DNA of 64,000 nt from Aeromicrobium terrae (GCF_008039565.1 NZ_VDUX01000002.1:434001-498000), one strand, 5' to 3'. Counted from the stretch's first letter, positions 47,162-56,385 are shown. Program-made: numbers and translations. The notes: generated by a model not told the origin, from the sequence alone.

Positions 47162-47647
47162 TCAGGAGGCGAGGACCTCGTCGAGGCGGATCTCGGCCTT
47201 GTCCTCGTTGGTCTTCTCGGCGAGCGCGAGCTCGGAGACGAGGATCTGGCGAGCCTTGGCGAGCATGCGCTTCTCACCGGCGGACAGACCACGCTCGTGA
47301 TCGCGACGCCACAGGTCGCGCACGACCTCGGCGACCTTCAGGACGTCGCCGGAGTGCAGCTTCTCGAGGTTGGCCTTGTAGCGGCGCGACCAGTTGGTCG
47401 GCTCCTCGACGTGCTCGGCCCGCAGGACGGTGAACACCCGCTCCAGACCCTCTTCGTCGACGACGTCACGAACCCCTACGAGATCGACGTTGCACGCAGG
47501 CACACGGACGACCAGATCGTTCTGGGCGATGATGCGCAGGACGAGGTAGTCGCGGTCCTCACCTTTGATCTGCCTGGTCTCGATGTCCTCGATGACTGCT
47601 GCGCCGTGATTGGGGTAGACAACGGTTTCGCCGACCGTAAAAGTCAT
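47162..47647 (-). CDS. carD: CarD-family RNA polymerase-binding regulator
   Basis: 161 residues. The N-terminal RNA polymerase interaction domain (residues 1-55, starting [16 protein letters not shown]) is followed by a helical DNA-binding domain with the conserved tryptophan in LWRRD (near residue 108). CarD stabilises the open promoter complex at rRNA and housekeeping promoters and is essential in mycobacteria. GGAAAGG precedes the ATG. A possible -10 (TATCCT, minus strand 47674-47679) gives a leader of about 20 bases. Confidence 0.95.
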   Translation of the reverse strand: MTFTVGETVVYPNHGAAVIEDIETRQIKGEDRDYLVLRIIAQNDLVVRVPACNVDLVGVRDVVDEEGLERVFTVLRAEHVEEPTNWSRRYKANLEKLHSGDVLKVAEVVRDLWRRDHERGLSAGEKRMLAKARQILVSELALAEKTNEDKAEIRLDEVLAS

Positions 47648-47780
47648 GTGGTGAGCACCTTTCCTAGGTGACCAGGATAACACGCGTCGCCGACTCGGAT
47701 TTCGGCAGATCGGCCGCACCGATGGTGTAGGAGCGGGTCTCCGGGGCCTGTCACGAGAGGGCTCCGATAACATCGCGGCC

Positions 47781-48311
47781 GTGACTTCTCGCCTTGCTCG
47801 CCGCCTCGCAGCCCCCGCCGTCCTCGTCGTCGCGACCGTCGCCCTGTCGGGCTGCGGCGCCGGTAACGAGGTGCAGACCAACCAGCAGTACCAGGCCGCC
47901 GTCGGGGCCAATCTGCGCACCGGTCAGGTGCAGCTGTTCAACGCCCTGGCGGTCGACAACGGCGACGGCACGGCCACGGTCTCGACGGTCATCGTCAACA
48001 AGACCGACCAGGACCAGAAGCTCGGATCGGCCAAGGCCACCACGCTGAAGGGCACCACCGTCCCGGTGGAGTCGGCGACCGCCACCGTCCCGGCGAACGG
48101 CACCTTCAACACCGGCACCGAGGCCACCGTCGTGCTGCGGAGCAAGGACGTGAAGGCCGGCGGCTACGTCGAGCTGACCCTGTCCTTCGACGGCGCCGGC
48201 GACGTCCGGATCGAGGCTCCGGTCGTGGCCCGCACCGACATGTACGCGAACGTCGCCCAGAAGCCGCCGGCCACCGAGGACTCGGAAGACTCCGAGGACG
48301 CCGACTCCTGA
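47781..48311 (+). CDS. putative lipoprotein with copper-chaperone-like beta domain
   Basis: 176 residues from a GTG start. Signal peptide with lipobox LSGC (Cys25), then a beta-sandwich pattern ([22 protein letters not shown]) similar in layout to PCuAC/DUF461 proteins, but the Met/His copper ligands of that family are not evident. The acidic C-terminus ([10 protein letters not shown]) is low-complexity. Function unknown. GATAAC at 47766-47771 is a candidate -10. Confidence 0.78.
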   Translation: MTSRLARRLAAPAVLVVATVALSGCGAGNEVQTNQQYQAAVGANLRTGQVQLFNALAVDNGDGTATVSTVIVNKTDQDQKLGSAKATTLKGTTVPVESATATVPANGTFNTGTEATVVLRSKDVKAGGYVELTLSFDGAGDVRIEAPVVARTDMYANVAQKPPATEDSEDSEDADS

Positions 48312-48312
48312 G

Positions 48313-48954
48313 TCAGGCGAGCTCGCCGGTCACCAGGTAGACGACGCGGCGGGCCATCGACACGGCGTGGTCGCCGATGCGCTCGTAGTAGCGCCCGAGC
48401 AGGGCCAGGTCGATCGCCGGCTCGACGCCGTGCTCCCAGCGGTCGCTGAGGATCGTGCGGAACAGGTCCTTGCGGAGCCGGTCCATCTCGTCGTCCTCGT
48501 CCTCCAGGCGGGCCGCCGCCACGACGTCGCGGTTCGCGACGATGCGGGCGGCCGCGTCGATCATCGAGTCGGCGACCATGGCCATCGAGCGGATCGTCGG
48601 GTGCAGCGGCGACGGGACGGCGGGGTCGGGCACGCGCATGCGCGCGATCTTCGCCACGTGCGCCGAGAGGTCGCCCATGCGCTCCAGGTCGCCGACCATG
48701 CGCAGCGTGGCCACGAGCTGGCGCAGGTCGCCGGCCACCGGCTGCTGGGTGGCGAGGAGCAGGAGGGCCCGCTCCTCGATGCCGTCGGTGACCTCGTCGA
48801 TCGCGGCGTCGCCGGCGATGACCGCCTCGGCCAGCCGGGCGTCGGCGTCGAGGAGGGCGGTGGTCGACTCCGCGACCGCCCCGCGCACGGTGCCGGCGAG
48901 GGCGACGAGGTCGTCGACGATCGTGTCGAGCTGGTCGTAGTACGAGTCACGCAT
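48313..48954 (-). CDS. phoU: phosphate signalling protein PhoU
   Basis: 213 residues, two repeats of the PhoU helical bundle, each with the metal-binding E/DxxxD pattern (DLERMGDLSAHV and RYYERIGDHAVSMA). It links phosphate uptake by Pst to the SenX3-like kinase. It is divergent from senX3-regX3, the standard actinobacterial arrangement; no pst genes are in the window. Its stop is one base from the convergent lipoprotein stop (TGAGTCA). Confidence 0.95.
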   Translation of the reverse strand: MRDSYYDQLDTIVDDLVALAGTVRGAVAESTTALLDADARLAEAVIAGDAAIDEVTDGIEERALLLLATQQPVAGDLRQLVATLRMVGDLERMGDLSAHVAKIARMRVPDPAVPSPLHPTIRSMAMVADSMIDAAARIVANRDVVAAARLEDEDDEMDRLRKDLFRTILSDRWEHGVEPAIDLALLGRYYERIGDHAVSMARRVVYLVTGELA

Positions 48955-49075
48955 GGGACCGACCGTAGGGACGCCCGGTGAACGCACGACGACCTCCGGT
49001 GAACGCCGCGTGAACGGTGGCGGAAAGGCGCACGTCAACCGCTCCTGGGATGCGTGGTCGGCGGGTTCCGCGCCC

Positions 49076-49081
49076 TACGAT
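49076..49081 (+). promoter_or_regulatory. -10 element of leaderless senX3 promoter
   Basis: TACGAT with 7 bases to the GTG at 49089, supporting that GTG as the start over the in-frame GTG at 49017. Confidence 0.45.
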
Positions 49082-49088
49082 CGATGCT

Positions 49089-50225
49089 GTGGACACCAGC
49101 GCGGGGCTCCTGATCGCGGGCGTGATCGGCGCCGCCGTCGGCGCGCTGGTCACGTTCCTGTGGCGCTTCAGCGAGACGCGCCAGGGTGCCACCGTCGAGC
49201 CCGCGCCGGCTGTCCCGGCCGGCGCCGAGGCCGTGCTCTCCGTGCTGTCGTCGTCGGCCGTGATCGTCGACCCGTCCGACACCGTGCTGCAGGCGTCCGC
49301 CCCGGCCGTGGCGATGGGCATCGTGAGGGACGACCGGCTGGTGCCCGACGAGCTGATGGACCTCGTGCGCCAGGTGCGCCGCGACGGCCAGGTCCGCGAG
49401 GCGGAGGTGAGCCTGCAGCCGCGGCGCGGCAGCGTCGCCCACGTGCACGCGCGGGTCGCACCGCTGACGTCGCGGCTCGTGGTGGTGCTCGCCGAGGACC
49501 GCACGCAGGCACACCGCGTCGAGGCGATCCGGCGCGACTTCGTCGCGAACGTGAGCCACGAGCTGAAGACCCCGATCGGCGCGCTCAACCTGCTCGCCGA
49601 GGCGGTGGCCGAGGCCAAGGACGACCCGGAGGCCGTCGTGCGGTTCTCCGGGCGGATGCAGACCGAGAGCGAGCGGCTGACCCGGCTCGTGCAGCAGATC
49701 ATCGACCTCTCGCGCCTGCAGAACGACACCGCCAGCGAGGAGGCCGGCGTGGTGAAGGTCGACGAGCTCGTCGCCGAGGCGTGCGAGCACTCGGCCACCG
49801 AGGCGGAGCGCAAGCACATCGAGGTGGCGACGTCGGTGCAGCCGGAGCTGCTCGTGCACGGCGACCGCGCCCAGCTGCACGCGGCGGTGAGCAACCTGGT
49901 CGAGAACGCGGTGACGTACAGCCCGGAGTCGTCGCGGGTCGCGGTGACCGCGTCGCTCGAGGGCGACGACGTGCACATCACCGTGGCCGACCACGGCATC
50001 GGCATCCCGGGCGAGGACCTCGACCGGATCTTCGAGCGCTTCTACCGCGTGGACCCGGCACGGGCCCGGAGCACCGGCGGCACCGGGCTCGGGCTCTCGA
50101 TCGTGAAGCACGTGGCCGCGAGCAGCGGCGGCAGCGTCGAGGTGTGGAGCGAGCCCGGCGAGGGCTCGACGTTCACGCTGGTGCTGCCGTCGTGGACCCA
50201 TGACCTGGACGAGGAGACGTCGTGA
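49089..50225 (+). CDS. senX3: phosphate-sensing histidine kinase SenX3
   Basis: 378 residues. One membrane segment at about residues 5-24, a PAS-like region (about 40-140), HisKA domain with the phosphorylated His in NVSHELKTP (near residue 157), and an HATPase_c domain with N box LVENAVTYSP, G1 DHGIGIPGEDL and G2 GGTGLGLSI. A single N-terminal membrane anchor plus PAS domain fits SenX3. Its stop overlaps the regX3 GTG by 4 bases. Confidence 0.93.
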   Translation: MDTSAGLLIAGVIGAAVGALVTFLWRFSETRQGATVEPAPAVPAGAEAVLSVLSSSAVIVDPSDTVLQASAPAVAMGIVRDDRLVPDELMDLVRQVRRDGQVREAEVSLQPRRGSVAHVHARVAPLTSRLVVVLAEDRTQAHRVEAIRRDFVANVSHELKTPIGALNLLAEAVAEAKDDPEAVVRFSGRMQTESERLTRLVQQIIDLSRLQNDTASEEAGVVKVDELVAEACEHSATEAERKHIEVATSVQPELLVHGDRAQLHAAVSNLVENAVTYSPESSRVAVTASLEGDDVHITVADHGIGIPGEDLDRIFERFYRVDPARARSTGGTGLGLSIVKHVAASSGGSVEVWSEPGEGSTFTLVLPSWTHDLDEETS

Positions 50226-50902
50226 CGAAGGTGCTGGTCGTCGAGGACGAGACGAGCTACAGCGAGGCGCTGTCGTACGTGCTGCGCAAGGAGGGCTTCG
50301 ACGTCGCGATCGCCGAGACCGGCCCCGACGCGCTCACCGAGTTCGAGCGGGGCGGCGCCGACATCGTGCTGCTCGACCTGATGCTGCCCGGGCTGCCCGG
50401 CACGGAGGTCTGCCGGCAGATTCGGCAGACGTCGTCGGTCCCGATCATCATGGTCAGCGCGAAGGACTCCGAGGTCGACAAGGTGGTCGGGCTGGAGCTC
50501 GGCGCCGACGACTACGTCACCAAGCCGTACTCGCCGCGCGAGCTCGTGGCCCGCATCCGAGCCGTGCTCCGGCGCGGCGTCCCGGTCGACGCCGACGACG
50601 ACGCGGCGCTCGAGGCGGGCCGCATCCGCATGGACGTCGACCGCCACCTGGTCAGCGTCGACGGCGAGACCGTCCGCCTGCCGCTGAAGGAGTTCGAGCT
50701 GCTCGAGCTCTTCCTCCGCAACCCCGGCCGCGTGCTCACCCGCGGCCAGCTCATCGACCGGGTGTGGGGTGCCGACTACGTCGGGGACACCAAGACGCTC
50801 GACGTCCACGTCAAGCGCCTGCGCGCCAAGATCGAGCCCGACCCCGCGAACCCGGTGGTCCTCACCACCGTCCGCGGCCTCGGCTACAAGCTTGACGCGT
50901 GA
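50222..50902 (+). CDS. regX3: response regulator RegX3
   Basis: 226 residues. The receiver domain has acidic pocket VVEDE, phosphorylated Asp in LLDLMLPG (residue about 51), Ser in MVSAKD and Lys in YVTKPYSP; the OmpR/PhoB winged-helix domain occupies about 125-225 with RVWGADYVGDTKTLDVHV. With SenX3 it activates phosphate-starvation genes. Translation is coupled to senX3 through GTGA. Confidence 0.95.
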   Translation: MTKVLVVEDETSYSEALSYVLRKEGFDVAIAETGPDALTEFERGGADIVLLDLMLPGLPGTEVCRQIRQTSSVPIIMVSAKDSEVDKVVGLELGADDYVTKPYSPRELVARIRAVLRRGVPVDADDDAALEAGRIRMDVDRHLVSVDGETVRLPLKEFELLELFLRNPGRVLTRGQLIDRVWGADYVGDTKTLDVHVKRLRAKIEPDPANPVVLTTVRGLGYKLDA

Positions 50903-50912
50903 CCCGGGTCTT

Positions 50913-50975
50913 CGCGGTTTGTGACGCCCAGGGCGTCATCCGGGTCGTATGACGCCTTGGGCGTCACATTTCGCG
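50913..50975. terminator. nested inverted repeat between convergent regX3 and hydrolase genes
   Basis: Arms 50913-50939 and 50949-50975 match at 23 of 27 positions. Each arm is itself a small palindrome: TGACGCCC-A-GGGCGTCA (50922-50938) and TGACGCC-TTG-GGCGTCA (50950-50966). The second covers the hydrolase stop codon (50964-50966). Its position at two converging 3' ends suggests a bidirectional terminator without a U-tract. Confidence 0.65.
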
Positions 50976-51731
50976 GTCGACGGACGCGAGGGCGAGGACC
51001 CAGTCGGCGAGGAGGTCGGCGACGCGCTCCCAGCCGGCGTCGAGCATGACGTCGTGGGCGGTGTCGACCATGACCGGCTCAGTGCCCCAGGCGCGGGCGG
51101 TGGCGGCGACCTCCTTCGGCGTGAAGATCTCGTCGCGCTCGGCGCCCACGATGAGCACGGGCTCGTCGATGGGACGAGGACGCGGACGGTCGAGCAGCAG
51201 CATGTCGAGGAACGCGAGGTACGACTCCGAGTGCACGCGGCTTGCGGTGGACTCGGCGAGGGCGTCGGGGGCGTCAGCGGACAGGAACAGCTCGCGAGCC
51301 CGGTCCGGCGTCGTGGCGAGGCGGCCGAGGTCCAGCGTGGCGTTGGCCGCGAGGAAGCGCAGCGGGTGCTGCCGGGCGATCTTCAGCGTGATCCGCCAGA
51401 CACCGGCCGGAGGCATCGACGCGAGGAGCGCCGCGCCGCCCAGGGCCGGACGGTCCCGACGCGCCAGGACCTGCTGCACGACACCGCCGCCCATCGAGTG
51501 GCCGACGAGGACGGTCGGCCCGTCCGTCTCACGCAGCGCGGTCACGACGTCGTCGGCGTAGTGGCGCATCCGGTGGCGGTTCAGCCGGCGGCCGTCGTTC
51601 TGCTCACCGTGCCCGCGCAGGTCGATGGCCTTCGCGGGGATGCCGCGGTCCTCGAGGCGCTGGGCGAACCCGTCGTTCCAGCACCACGCGCCGTGCCAGG
51701 CCCCGTGCACCAGCAGCACACCGGGCGCCAC
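50964..51731 (-). CDS. alpha/beta hydrolase
   Basis: 255 residues. Oxyanion-hole region LLVHGAWHGAWCW at the N-terminus, nucleophile elbow GHSMGG (Ser near residue 96), acid residue in GAERDEIF (near 205) and His in TAHDVMLD (near 230). The HGAWHG pattern resembles plant methylesterase/hydroxynitrile lyase-like hydrolases. Substrate unknown. The GTG start is one base after the gpmA stop, so it shares the gpmA transcript. Confidence 0.88.
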   Translation of the reverse strand: MAPGVLLVHGAWHGAWCWNDGFAQRLEDRGIPAKAIDLRGHGEQNDGRRLNRHRMRHYADDVVTALRETDGPTVLVGHSMGGGVVQQVLARRDRPALGGAALLASMPPAGVWRITLKIARQHPLRFLAANATLDLGRLATTPDRARELFLSADAPDALAESTASRVHSESYLAFLDMLLLDRPRPRPIDEPVLIVGAERDEIFTPKEVAATARAWGTEPVMVDTAHDVMLDAGWERVADLLADWVLALASVDREM

Positions 51732-51732
51732 G

Positions 51733-52479
51733 TCAACGCCCCTGGTTCGCCACCGCGGCGATCGCGTCCGCGGCCGCCTCGGGATCGAGGTAGCGGCCGC
51801 CCTTCTCGACGGGACGGAGGTCGTCGTCGAGCTCGTAGACCAGCGGGATGCCGGTCGGGATGTTCAGGCCGACGATCTCCTCCTCGCCGATGCCGTCGAG
51901 GTGCTTGACCAGGGCGCGCAGCGAGTTGCCGTGGGCCGTGACGAGCACCGTCCTGCCGGACAGCAGGTCCGGGACGATCGCGTCGTACCAGTACGGCAAC
52001 ATCCGGTCGAGGACGTCGGCGAGGCACTCGGTGCGCGGCATCAGCTCGTCGGGCAGCCCGGCGTAGCGCGGGTCGCCGGCCTGGCTGAACTCGCTGTCGT
52101 CCGGCAGCGGCGGCGGCGGGACGCTGTACGACCGACGCCACTCCATGAACTGCTCCTCGCCGAACTCCTCCAGCGTGGCCTTCTTGTCCTTGCCCTGGAG
52201 CGCGCCGTAGTGGCGCTCGTTGAGGCGCCACGACCGCTGCACCGGGATCCAGTGCCGGTCGATGCCGTCGAGCACGATCTGCGCGGTGCGGATGGCGCGG
52301 CGCAGCAGCGACGTGTGCAGCACGTCCGGCGCTATCCCGGCGTCGCGCAGCAGGTCGGCGCCGCGCTCGGCCTCGGTGACGCCCTGCTCGTTCAGGTCGA
52401 CGTCGACCCAGCCGGTGAACAGGTTCTTGGCGTTCCACTCGCTGTGCCCGTGGCGCAGCAGGACGAGGGTGCTGGTCAT
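51733..52479 (-). CDS. gpmA: 2,3-bisphosphoglycerate-dependent phosphoglycerate mutase
   Basis: 248 residues, glycolytic interconversion of 3- and 2-phosphoglycerate. Catalytic His in [10 protein letters not shown] (residue about 11), substrate Arg/Glu in [14 protein letters not shown], and the second His in [11 protein letters not shown] (near 185). It belongs to the mshA-YbjN-gpm-senX3 block conserved in actinobacteria, read here from mshA downwards. Confidence 0.96.
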   Translation of the reverse strand: MTSTLVLLRHGHSEWNAKNLFTGWVDVDLNEQGVTEAERGADLLRDAGIAPDVLHTSLLRRAIRTAQIVLDGIDRHWIPVQRSWRLNERHYGALQGKDKKATLEEFGEEQFMEWRRSYSVPPPPLPDDSEFSQAGDPRYAGLPDELMPRTECLADVLDRMLPYWYDAIVPDLLSGRTVLVTAHGNSLRALVKHLDGIGEEEIVGLNIPTGIPLVYELDDDLRPVEKGGRYLDPEAAADAIAAVANQGR

Positions 52480-52489
52480 GCGCAGGAGC

Positions 52490-53077
52490 CTAGCCAGCCT
52501 GCTCGGTGCGGATCTGCTGGAGGGCCTGGACGTAGTCGTTCTGCGACTGGACGCCGGCGAGCGTCCACTGCGTGTCGATCACGACGTAGGGCAGCAGCGT
52601 CACGCCGAGCGACGCCGCGGTCTCGTCCTGCTGACGCACGGCGTCGGCGTACTCGTCGCTGGCCAGCAGGGCGTCGGCGGTCTCCAGGTCGAGCCCGACG
52701 AGCGCGGCGCGCGAGGACAGCACCAGCGGGTCGGCGACGTCGGCCCCCTCCAGGAAGTGCGCCCGCCACAGCTGGTGCGCGAGGTCGCGCTGCACGCCAG
52801 GCCCGGCCTCGTCGGCCCAGGTGAGCACGCGCCAGGCGTCGAACGAGTCGGCCGGCACCCGCTCGGCGAAGTTGAGGTCGATGCCGGTGATGCGCGCGGC
52901 GGCGGACGCGAGGTCCTGCTCGCCCTCGGTCAGCTCAGCGGACGCGAGCCGGGCCCGCAGCACCATCTCGACCGGCTCGCCCGTGACGATCGTGAACGTC
53001 GCCGCAGCGCGCTCGAACCGGGTGACGCCGATGTACGCCCACGGATCCGTGACGTCGGCGAAGACCTGCGCTCTCAC
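52490..53077 (-). CDS. DsbA/FrnE-fold thioredoxin-like protein lacking the CxxC pair
   Basis: 195 residues. The fold pattern matches the FrnE/DsbA-like family: an N-terminal strand, then the position where the active site CPWCYIG normally stands, here DPWAYIG (residues about 11-17), and the cis-proline loop LLPYVVID near residue 160. Both catalytic cysteines are replaced (Asp and Ala), so it cannot act as a dithiol oxidoreductase; binding of mycothiol or an isomerase-like role is possible. It overlaps YbjN by 4 bases (GTGA). Confidence 0.82.
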   Translation of the reverse strand: MRAQVFADVTDPWAYIGVTRFERAAATFTIVTGEPVEMVLRARLASAELTEGEQDLASAAARITGIDLNFAERVPADSFDAWRVLTWADEAGPGVQRDLAHQLWRAHFLEGADVADPLVLSSRAALVGLDLETADALLASDEYADAVRQQDETAASLGVTLLPYVVIDTQWTLAGVQSQNDYVQALQQIRTEQAG

Positions 53078-53553
53078 GGCTTCAGGTGCTTGAACGCCTC
53101 GAGGTTGCGCGTGGACTCACCACGCGACTCCCGCCACGCCCACTCCTTGCGGATGGACGTCGCGAAGCCCAGCTCGAGGATCGAGTTGAAGGAGTCGTCG
53201 GCGTAGCTGAGCACCGCACCGAGGAGGCGGTCGACCTCCTCCGGGGTGACCGCGTGCAGCGGCAGCCGGCCGTCGAGGTAGATGTCGCCGACCGCGTCGA
53301 CGGCGAAGGCGACGCCGAACATCTTGAGGTTCCGCTCCAGCATCCAGCGGTAGACGGCCTCGTGGTTCTCGTCGGGCCGGCGAGCGACGAACGCGTGCAC
53401 GCCCAGGGCGTGCTGGCCGACCTCGAGCCGGCAGGTGGTCTTGAGCTTGCGCTCCCCCGGCAGCTCGATCTCGAAGACACCCGGGCGGTGCTCGACGTAC
53501 TCCAGCTCGGAGTCCTCCAGGACCGCCAGGATGGTGTCGCGGGCGTCGCTCAC
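53074..53553 (-). CDS. YbjN-domain protein
   Basis: 159 residues of the YbjN/type III secretion chaperone-like fold, found directly after mshA in most actinobacteria. Function is not established; it has no catalytic motif. It overlaps mshA and the DsbA-fold gene by 4 bases on each side (GTGA), so mshA-YbjN-DsbA-fold are translated as a coupled set. Confidence 0.88.
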   Translation of the reverse strand: MSDARDTILAVLEDSELEYVEHRPGVFEIELPGERKLKTTCRLEVGQHALGVHAFVARRPDENHEAVYRWMLERNLKMFGVAFAVDAVGDIYLDGRLPLHAVTPEEVDRLLGAVLSYADDSFNSILELGFATSIRKEWAWRESRGESTRNLEAFKHLKP

Positions 53554-54806
53554 TGATGCGCCTCGAACGATCGGAAGGCCTGCTCGTAGACGGCGATCGT
53601 CCGGTCGGCGGTGACGTCCCAGCTGAACAGCTCCGCGTGCTTGACGGCCTTGACGCTCATCGCCTCGCGCAGCTCAGGGTCGACGAGCAGCGGGCGCAGC
53701 GCATGGGCGTAGTCGGCCGGGTCGTGGCCGTCGACGAGCACGCCGCTGACGCCGTCGGACACCGCGGTGGCCAGCCCGCCGACGCGCGCGGCGACGACCG
53801 GGGTGCCGCAGGCCTGCGCCTCGATGGCGACCAGGCCGAAGGACTCGTTGTACGAGGGCACGCACACGGCGGACGCCGCGGCGTACCAGTCGGACAGCTG
53901 CGACTGGGTGACGGTGGGGACGAACGTGACGACGTCGTCGAGCCCGAGCTCGGAGCTGAGGTCGCTGAGGGCCGTGGGGTGCTCCAGGCCGGTGCCGGAC
54001 GCGCCGCCGACGATGCCCACACGGAGCCGGCCGCGCAGGTCCGGGTCGGTGTGCAGCAGGTGGGCGGCCGCGCGCAGCACGACGTCCGGGGCCTTGAGCG
54101 GCTGGATGCGACCCGCGAACAGCACGAGCGCCGCGTCGTCGGGCACGCCGAGGCTGGCGCGGGCCTCGGCCTGACGGCCGCTGCGGAAGACGGTCTGGTC
54201 GACGCCGGGATGGACGACCGCGACGCGCGACGGGTCGGCGCCGTACAGCTCGACCAGCTCGCGCCGTTCCTCGTCGGTGTTGGCGATGAGGCGGTCGGCG
54301 AGACGCACGATCTCCTCCTCGCCGGCGATCCGGCCGACGGGCTCGGCCACGTCGCCCTCGGCCAGCAGGGCGTTCTTCACCTTGGCCATCGTGTGCATGG
54401 TGTGCACCAGCGGGACGTTCCAGCGCTCGCGGGTGACGGTGCCGATCTGGCCGGACAACCAGTAGTGGCTGTGCACCAGGTCGAAGTGGCCGGGCGCGCT
54501 CTCCACCTCGACGCGGAGCACGTCGCGCACGAAGCCGCACAGCTGCGACGGCAGGTCGTTCTTCTGCAGTCCCTCGAACGGGCCGGCGGCGACGTGGTGC
54601 ACGACGATGCCGGGCTCGACCTCGTGCTGGGGCGGCTGGTGCCGCGACGTCGCGCGGGTGAAGATCTCGACCTCGATGCCGCGGGCGGCGAGCTGCCGGG
54701 ACAGCTCCAGGACGTAGACGTTCATGCCTCCCGCGTCGCCGGTGCCGGGCTGCTCCAGCGGCGACGTGTGCGCCGACAGCATGGCGACGCGGTTGAGAGG
54801 CCTCAC
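53550..54806 (-). CDS. mshA: D-inositol-3-phosphate glycosyltransferase (mycothiol synthesis)
   Basis: 418 residues, GT4 family. It joins N-acetylglucosamine to 1-D-myo-inositol 3-phosphate, the first step of mycothiol synthesis. The N-terminal nucleotide-sugar region [12 protein letters not shown] is characteristic of MshA; further marks are [31 protein letters not shown] and the retaining-GT E-x7-E segment [15 protein letters not shown]. Its presence is good evidence that the host makes mycothiol. Start is GTG. Confidence 0.95.
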   Translation of the reverse strand: MRPLNRVAMLSAHTSPLEQPGTGDAGGMNVYVLELSRQLAARGIEVEIFTRATSRHQPPQHEVEPGIVVHHVAAGPFEGLQKNDLPSQLCGFVRDVLRVEVESAPGHFDLVHSHYWLSGQIGTVTRERWNVPLVHTMHTMAKVKNALLAEGDVAEPVGRIAGEEEIVRLADRLIANTDEERRELVELYGADPSRVAVVHPGVDQTVFRSGRQAEARASLGVPDDAALVLFAGRIQPLKAPDVVLRAAAHLLHTDPDLRGRLRVGIVGGASGTGLEHPTALSDLSSELGLDDVVTFVPTVTQSQLSDWYAAASAVCVPSYNESFGLVAIEAQACGTPVVAARVGGLATAVSDGVSGVLVDGHDPADYAHALRPLLVDPELREAMSVKAVKHAELFSWDVTADRTIAVYEQAFRSFEAHQ

Positions 54807-54843
54807 GCCTCCATGGTCCCAGCCTTCGACAAGACCGCATGGG

Positions 54844-54849
54844 TAGGGT
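54844..54849 (+). promoter_or_regulatory. -10 element of leaderless acyltransferase promoter
   Basis: TAGGGT with 7 bases to the ATG at 54857; the in-frame ATG at 54839 lies upstream of the -10 and would not be transcribed from it. Confidence 0.45.
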
Positions 54850-54856
54850 CAGCGGC

Positions 54857-55579
54857 ATGGCCCGCAGCCACGAGGAGTCGCACGAGATCGCCCGGCGTGG
54901 CGCCAGCAAGCCGCTGTACTACCTGACGATGTTCCTGCTGGTCCCGATCTTCCGGCTGGTGTTCGCGATGCGGGTCAGCGGCACCGAGAACGTCCCGCGC
55001 AAGGGCGCGGCGGTGATCGTGCCCAACCACAAGAGCTTCTGGGACGCGTTCTTCGTCGCCGTGTGCCTGCGCCGCCGCGTGCACTTCATGGGGAAGGCCG
55101 AGCTCTTCCAGGGCCGCAAGGGCCGCCTGCTGCTCGCGCTCGGCGGGTTCCCGGTCAAGCGCGGCGAGTCCGACGCCGAGGCCATCGAGACCGCCCGGGC
55201 CGTCCTGCGGCGCGGCGACATCCTCGCCCTGTTCCCGGAGGGCACGCGGGTTCCCGACCCGAACGCGCTCGGCACGCCTCGGCGCGGTGCGGCCCGCTTG
55301 GCCATCGAGACCGGCGCCCCACTCATCCCGACCGTCATCACCGGCACCGAGAAGCGCCGCCTCCCGCTGCCGCGTCGCGTGCAGGTCGCGTTCGGCGAGC
55401 CCGTGCCGGTCGACGAGCTCACGGCGACGCCGGAGGACGCCTCGCGCGTCATCAACGAGCAGGTGTGGCCGGCGATCGACCAGGAGTACCAGCGCCTGCA
55501 CGCCCGGCCGGGCCTCATCGCCGCCGGCATCGCCGCAGCCGGCATCGGGTACGCCATCCGCCGAAGGAGGAAGAAGTGA
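54857..55579 (+). CDS. plsC: 1-acyl-sn-glycerol-3-phosphate acyltransferase (PlsC family)
   Basis: 240 residues. The acyltransferase motif I HX4D is NHKSFWD (near residue 56), motif II region GGFPVKRGE, motif III FPEGTR (near residue 131) and motif IV near LIPTVITGTE. One hydrophobic segment near the N-terminus and one near the C-terminus suggest membrane association. It makes phosphatidic acid or acylates a related lipid. Its stop overlaps the SDR start (GTGA). Confidence 0.9.
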   Translation: MARSHEESHEIARRGASKPLYYLTMFLLVPIFRLVFAMRVSGTENVPRKGAAVIVPNHKSFWDAFFVAVCLRRRVHFMGKAELFQGRKGRLLLALGGFPVKRGESDAEAIETARAVLRRGDILALFPEGTRVPDPNALGTPRRGAARLAIETGAPLIPTVITGTEKRRLPLPRRVQVAFGEPVPVDELTATPEDASRVINEQVWPAIDQEYQRLHARPGLIAAGIAAAGIGYAIRRRRKK

Positions 55580-56322
55580 CGCAGTCACGCACGGCCGTCG
55601 TGACCGGAGCCAGCAGTGGCATCGGGGCCGCCACCGCCCGAGCCCTCGCCGGCGCCGGGTTCCACGTGTTCTGCGCGGCCCGGCGCACGGACCGGATCGC
55701 AGCGCTCGCCGAGGAGATCAACGGCACCGCCGTCCCGTGTGACGTCACCGACGAGGCCCAGGTGGACGCCCTCGCCGAGACCGTCGGCGACCGGCTCGAC
55801 GTGCTCGTGAACAACGCAGGCGGCGCGTACGGGATGGAGAAGGTCACCGAGGCCGACGCCGACGTCTGGCGCTCGATGTACGAGGTGAACGTCATCGGCA
55901 CGCTCCTCGTCACGAAGGCCCTCACCCCGGCGCTCGTCGCGAGCGGCGGCGGCACCCTGGTGAACATCGCGTCCACGGCGGGCCACGCGGCGTACGAGGG
56001 CGGCGGCGGGTACGTGGCGGCGAAGCACGCGGTGGTCGCCGTCACCCAGACGCTCCGCCTCGAGCTCAACGGCCTGCCCGTCCGAGTCTCGGAGATCTCA
56101 CCGGGCATGGTGCACACCGAGGAGTTCTCGCTCAACCGGTTCGGCGGCGACCAGGAGAAGGCGGACGCCGTCTACGCCGGCGTCGACCAACCGCTCGTGG
56201 CCGACGACATCGCCGACGCCGTCCTCTGGGTCGTCACCCGCCCGGCCCACGTCAACATCGACCAGATGATCGTCCGACCGATCGCCCAGGCCGCGAACCA
56301 CAAAGTCCACCGAACGCGCTGA
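55576..56322 (+). CDS. short-chain dehydrogenase/reductase (YdfG-like)
   Basis: 248 residues, classical SDR. Cofactor motif TGASSGIG (residues 11-18), NNAG near residue 79, catalytic Ser in NIASTAG and YVAAK (Tyr/Lys near 148-152). The text SPGMVHTEEFSLNRFGGD resembles YdfG-type enzymes that oxidise L-allo-threonine, serine or 3-hydroxypropionate using NADP. Coupled to the acyltransferase gene. Its stop codon lies inside the first arm of a long hairpin. Confidence 0.88.
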   Translation: MTQSRTAVVTGASSGIGAATARALAGAGFHVFCAARRTDRIAALAEEINGTAVPCDVTDEAQVDALAETVGDRLDVLVNNAGGAYGMEKVTEADADVWRSMYEVNVIGTLLVTKALTPALVASGGGTLVNIASTAGHAAYEGGGGYVAAKHAVVAVTQTLRLELNGLPVRVSEISPGMVHTEEFSLNRFGGDQEKADAVYAGVDQPLVADDIADAVLWVVTRPAHVNIDQMIVRPIAQAANHKVHRTR

Positions 56323-56378
56323 GAGTGACATTTTCGCCCGGAATTTTGTGAAAACTGGGCGAAAACGTCACTCTCAGC
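56318..56378. terminator. long hairpin between convergent SDR and MFS genes
   Basis: Arms 56318-56339 and 56357-56378 are complementary at 21 of 22 positions, with a 17-base loop containing its own TTTT/AAAA pairing. It begins within the SDR stop codon and ends 7 bases before the MFS stop, so it can terminate both transcripts. Confidence 0.75.
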
Positions 56379-56385
56379 GGGTGAG

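Noticed and set aside
47754-47781. Leaderless promoter for the lipoprotein at 47781
   Set aside because: GATAAC lies 9 bases before the GTG, outside the 6-7-base spacing seen elsewhere, so it is only mentioned as a candidate -10.
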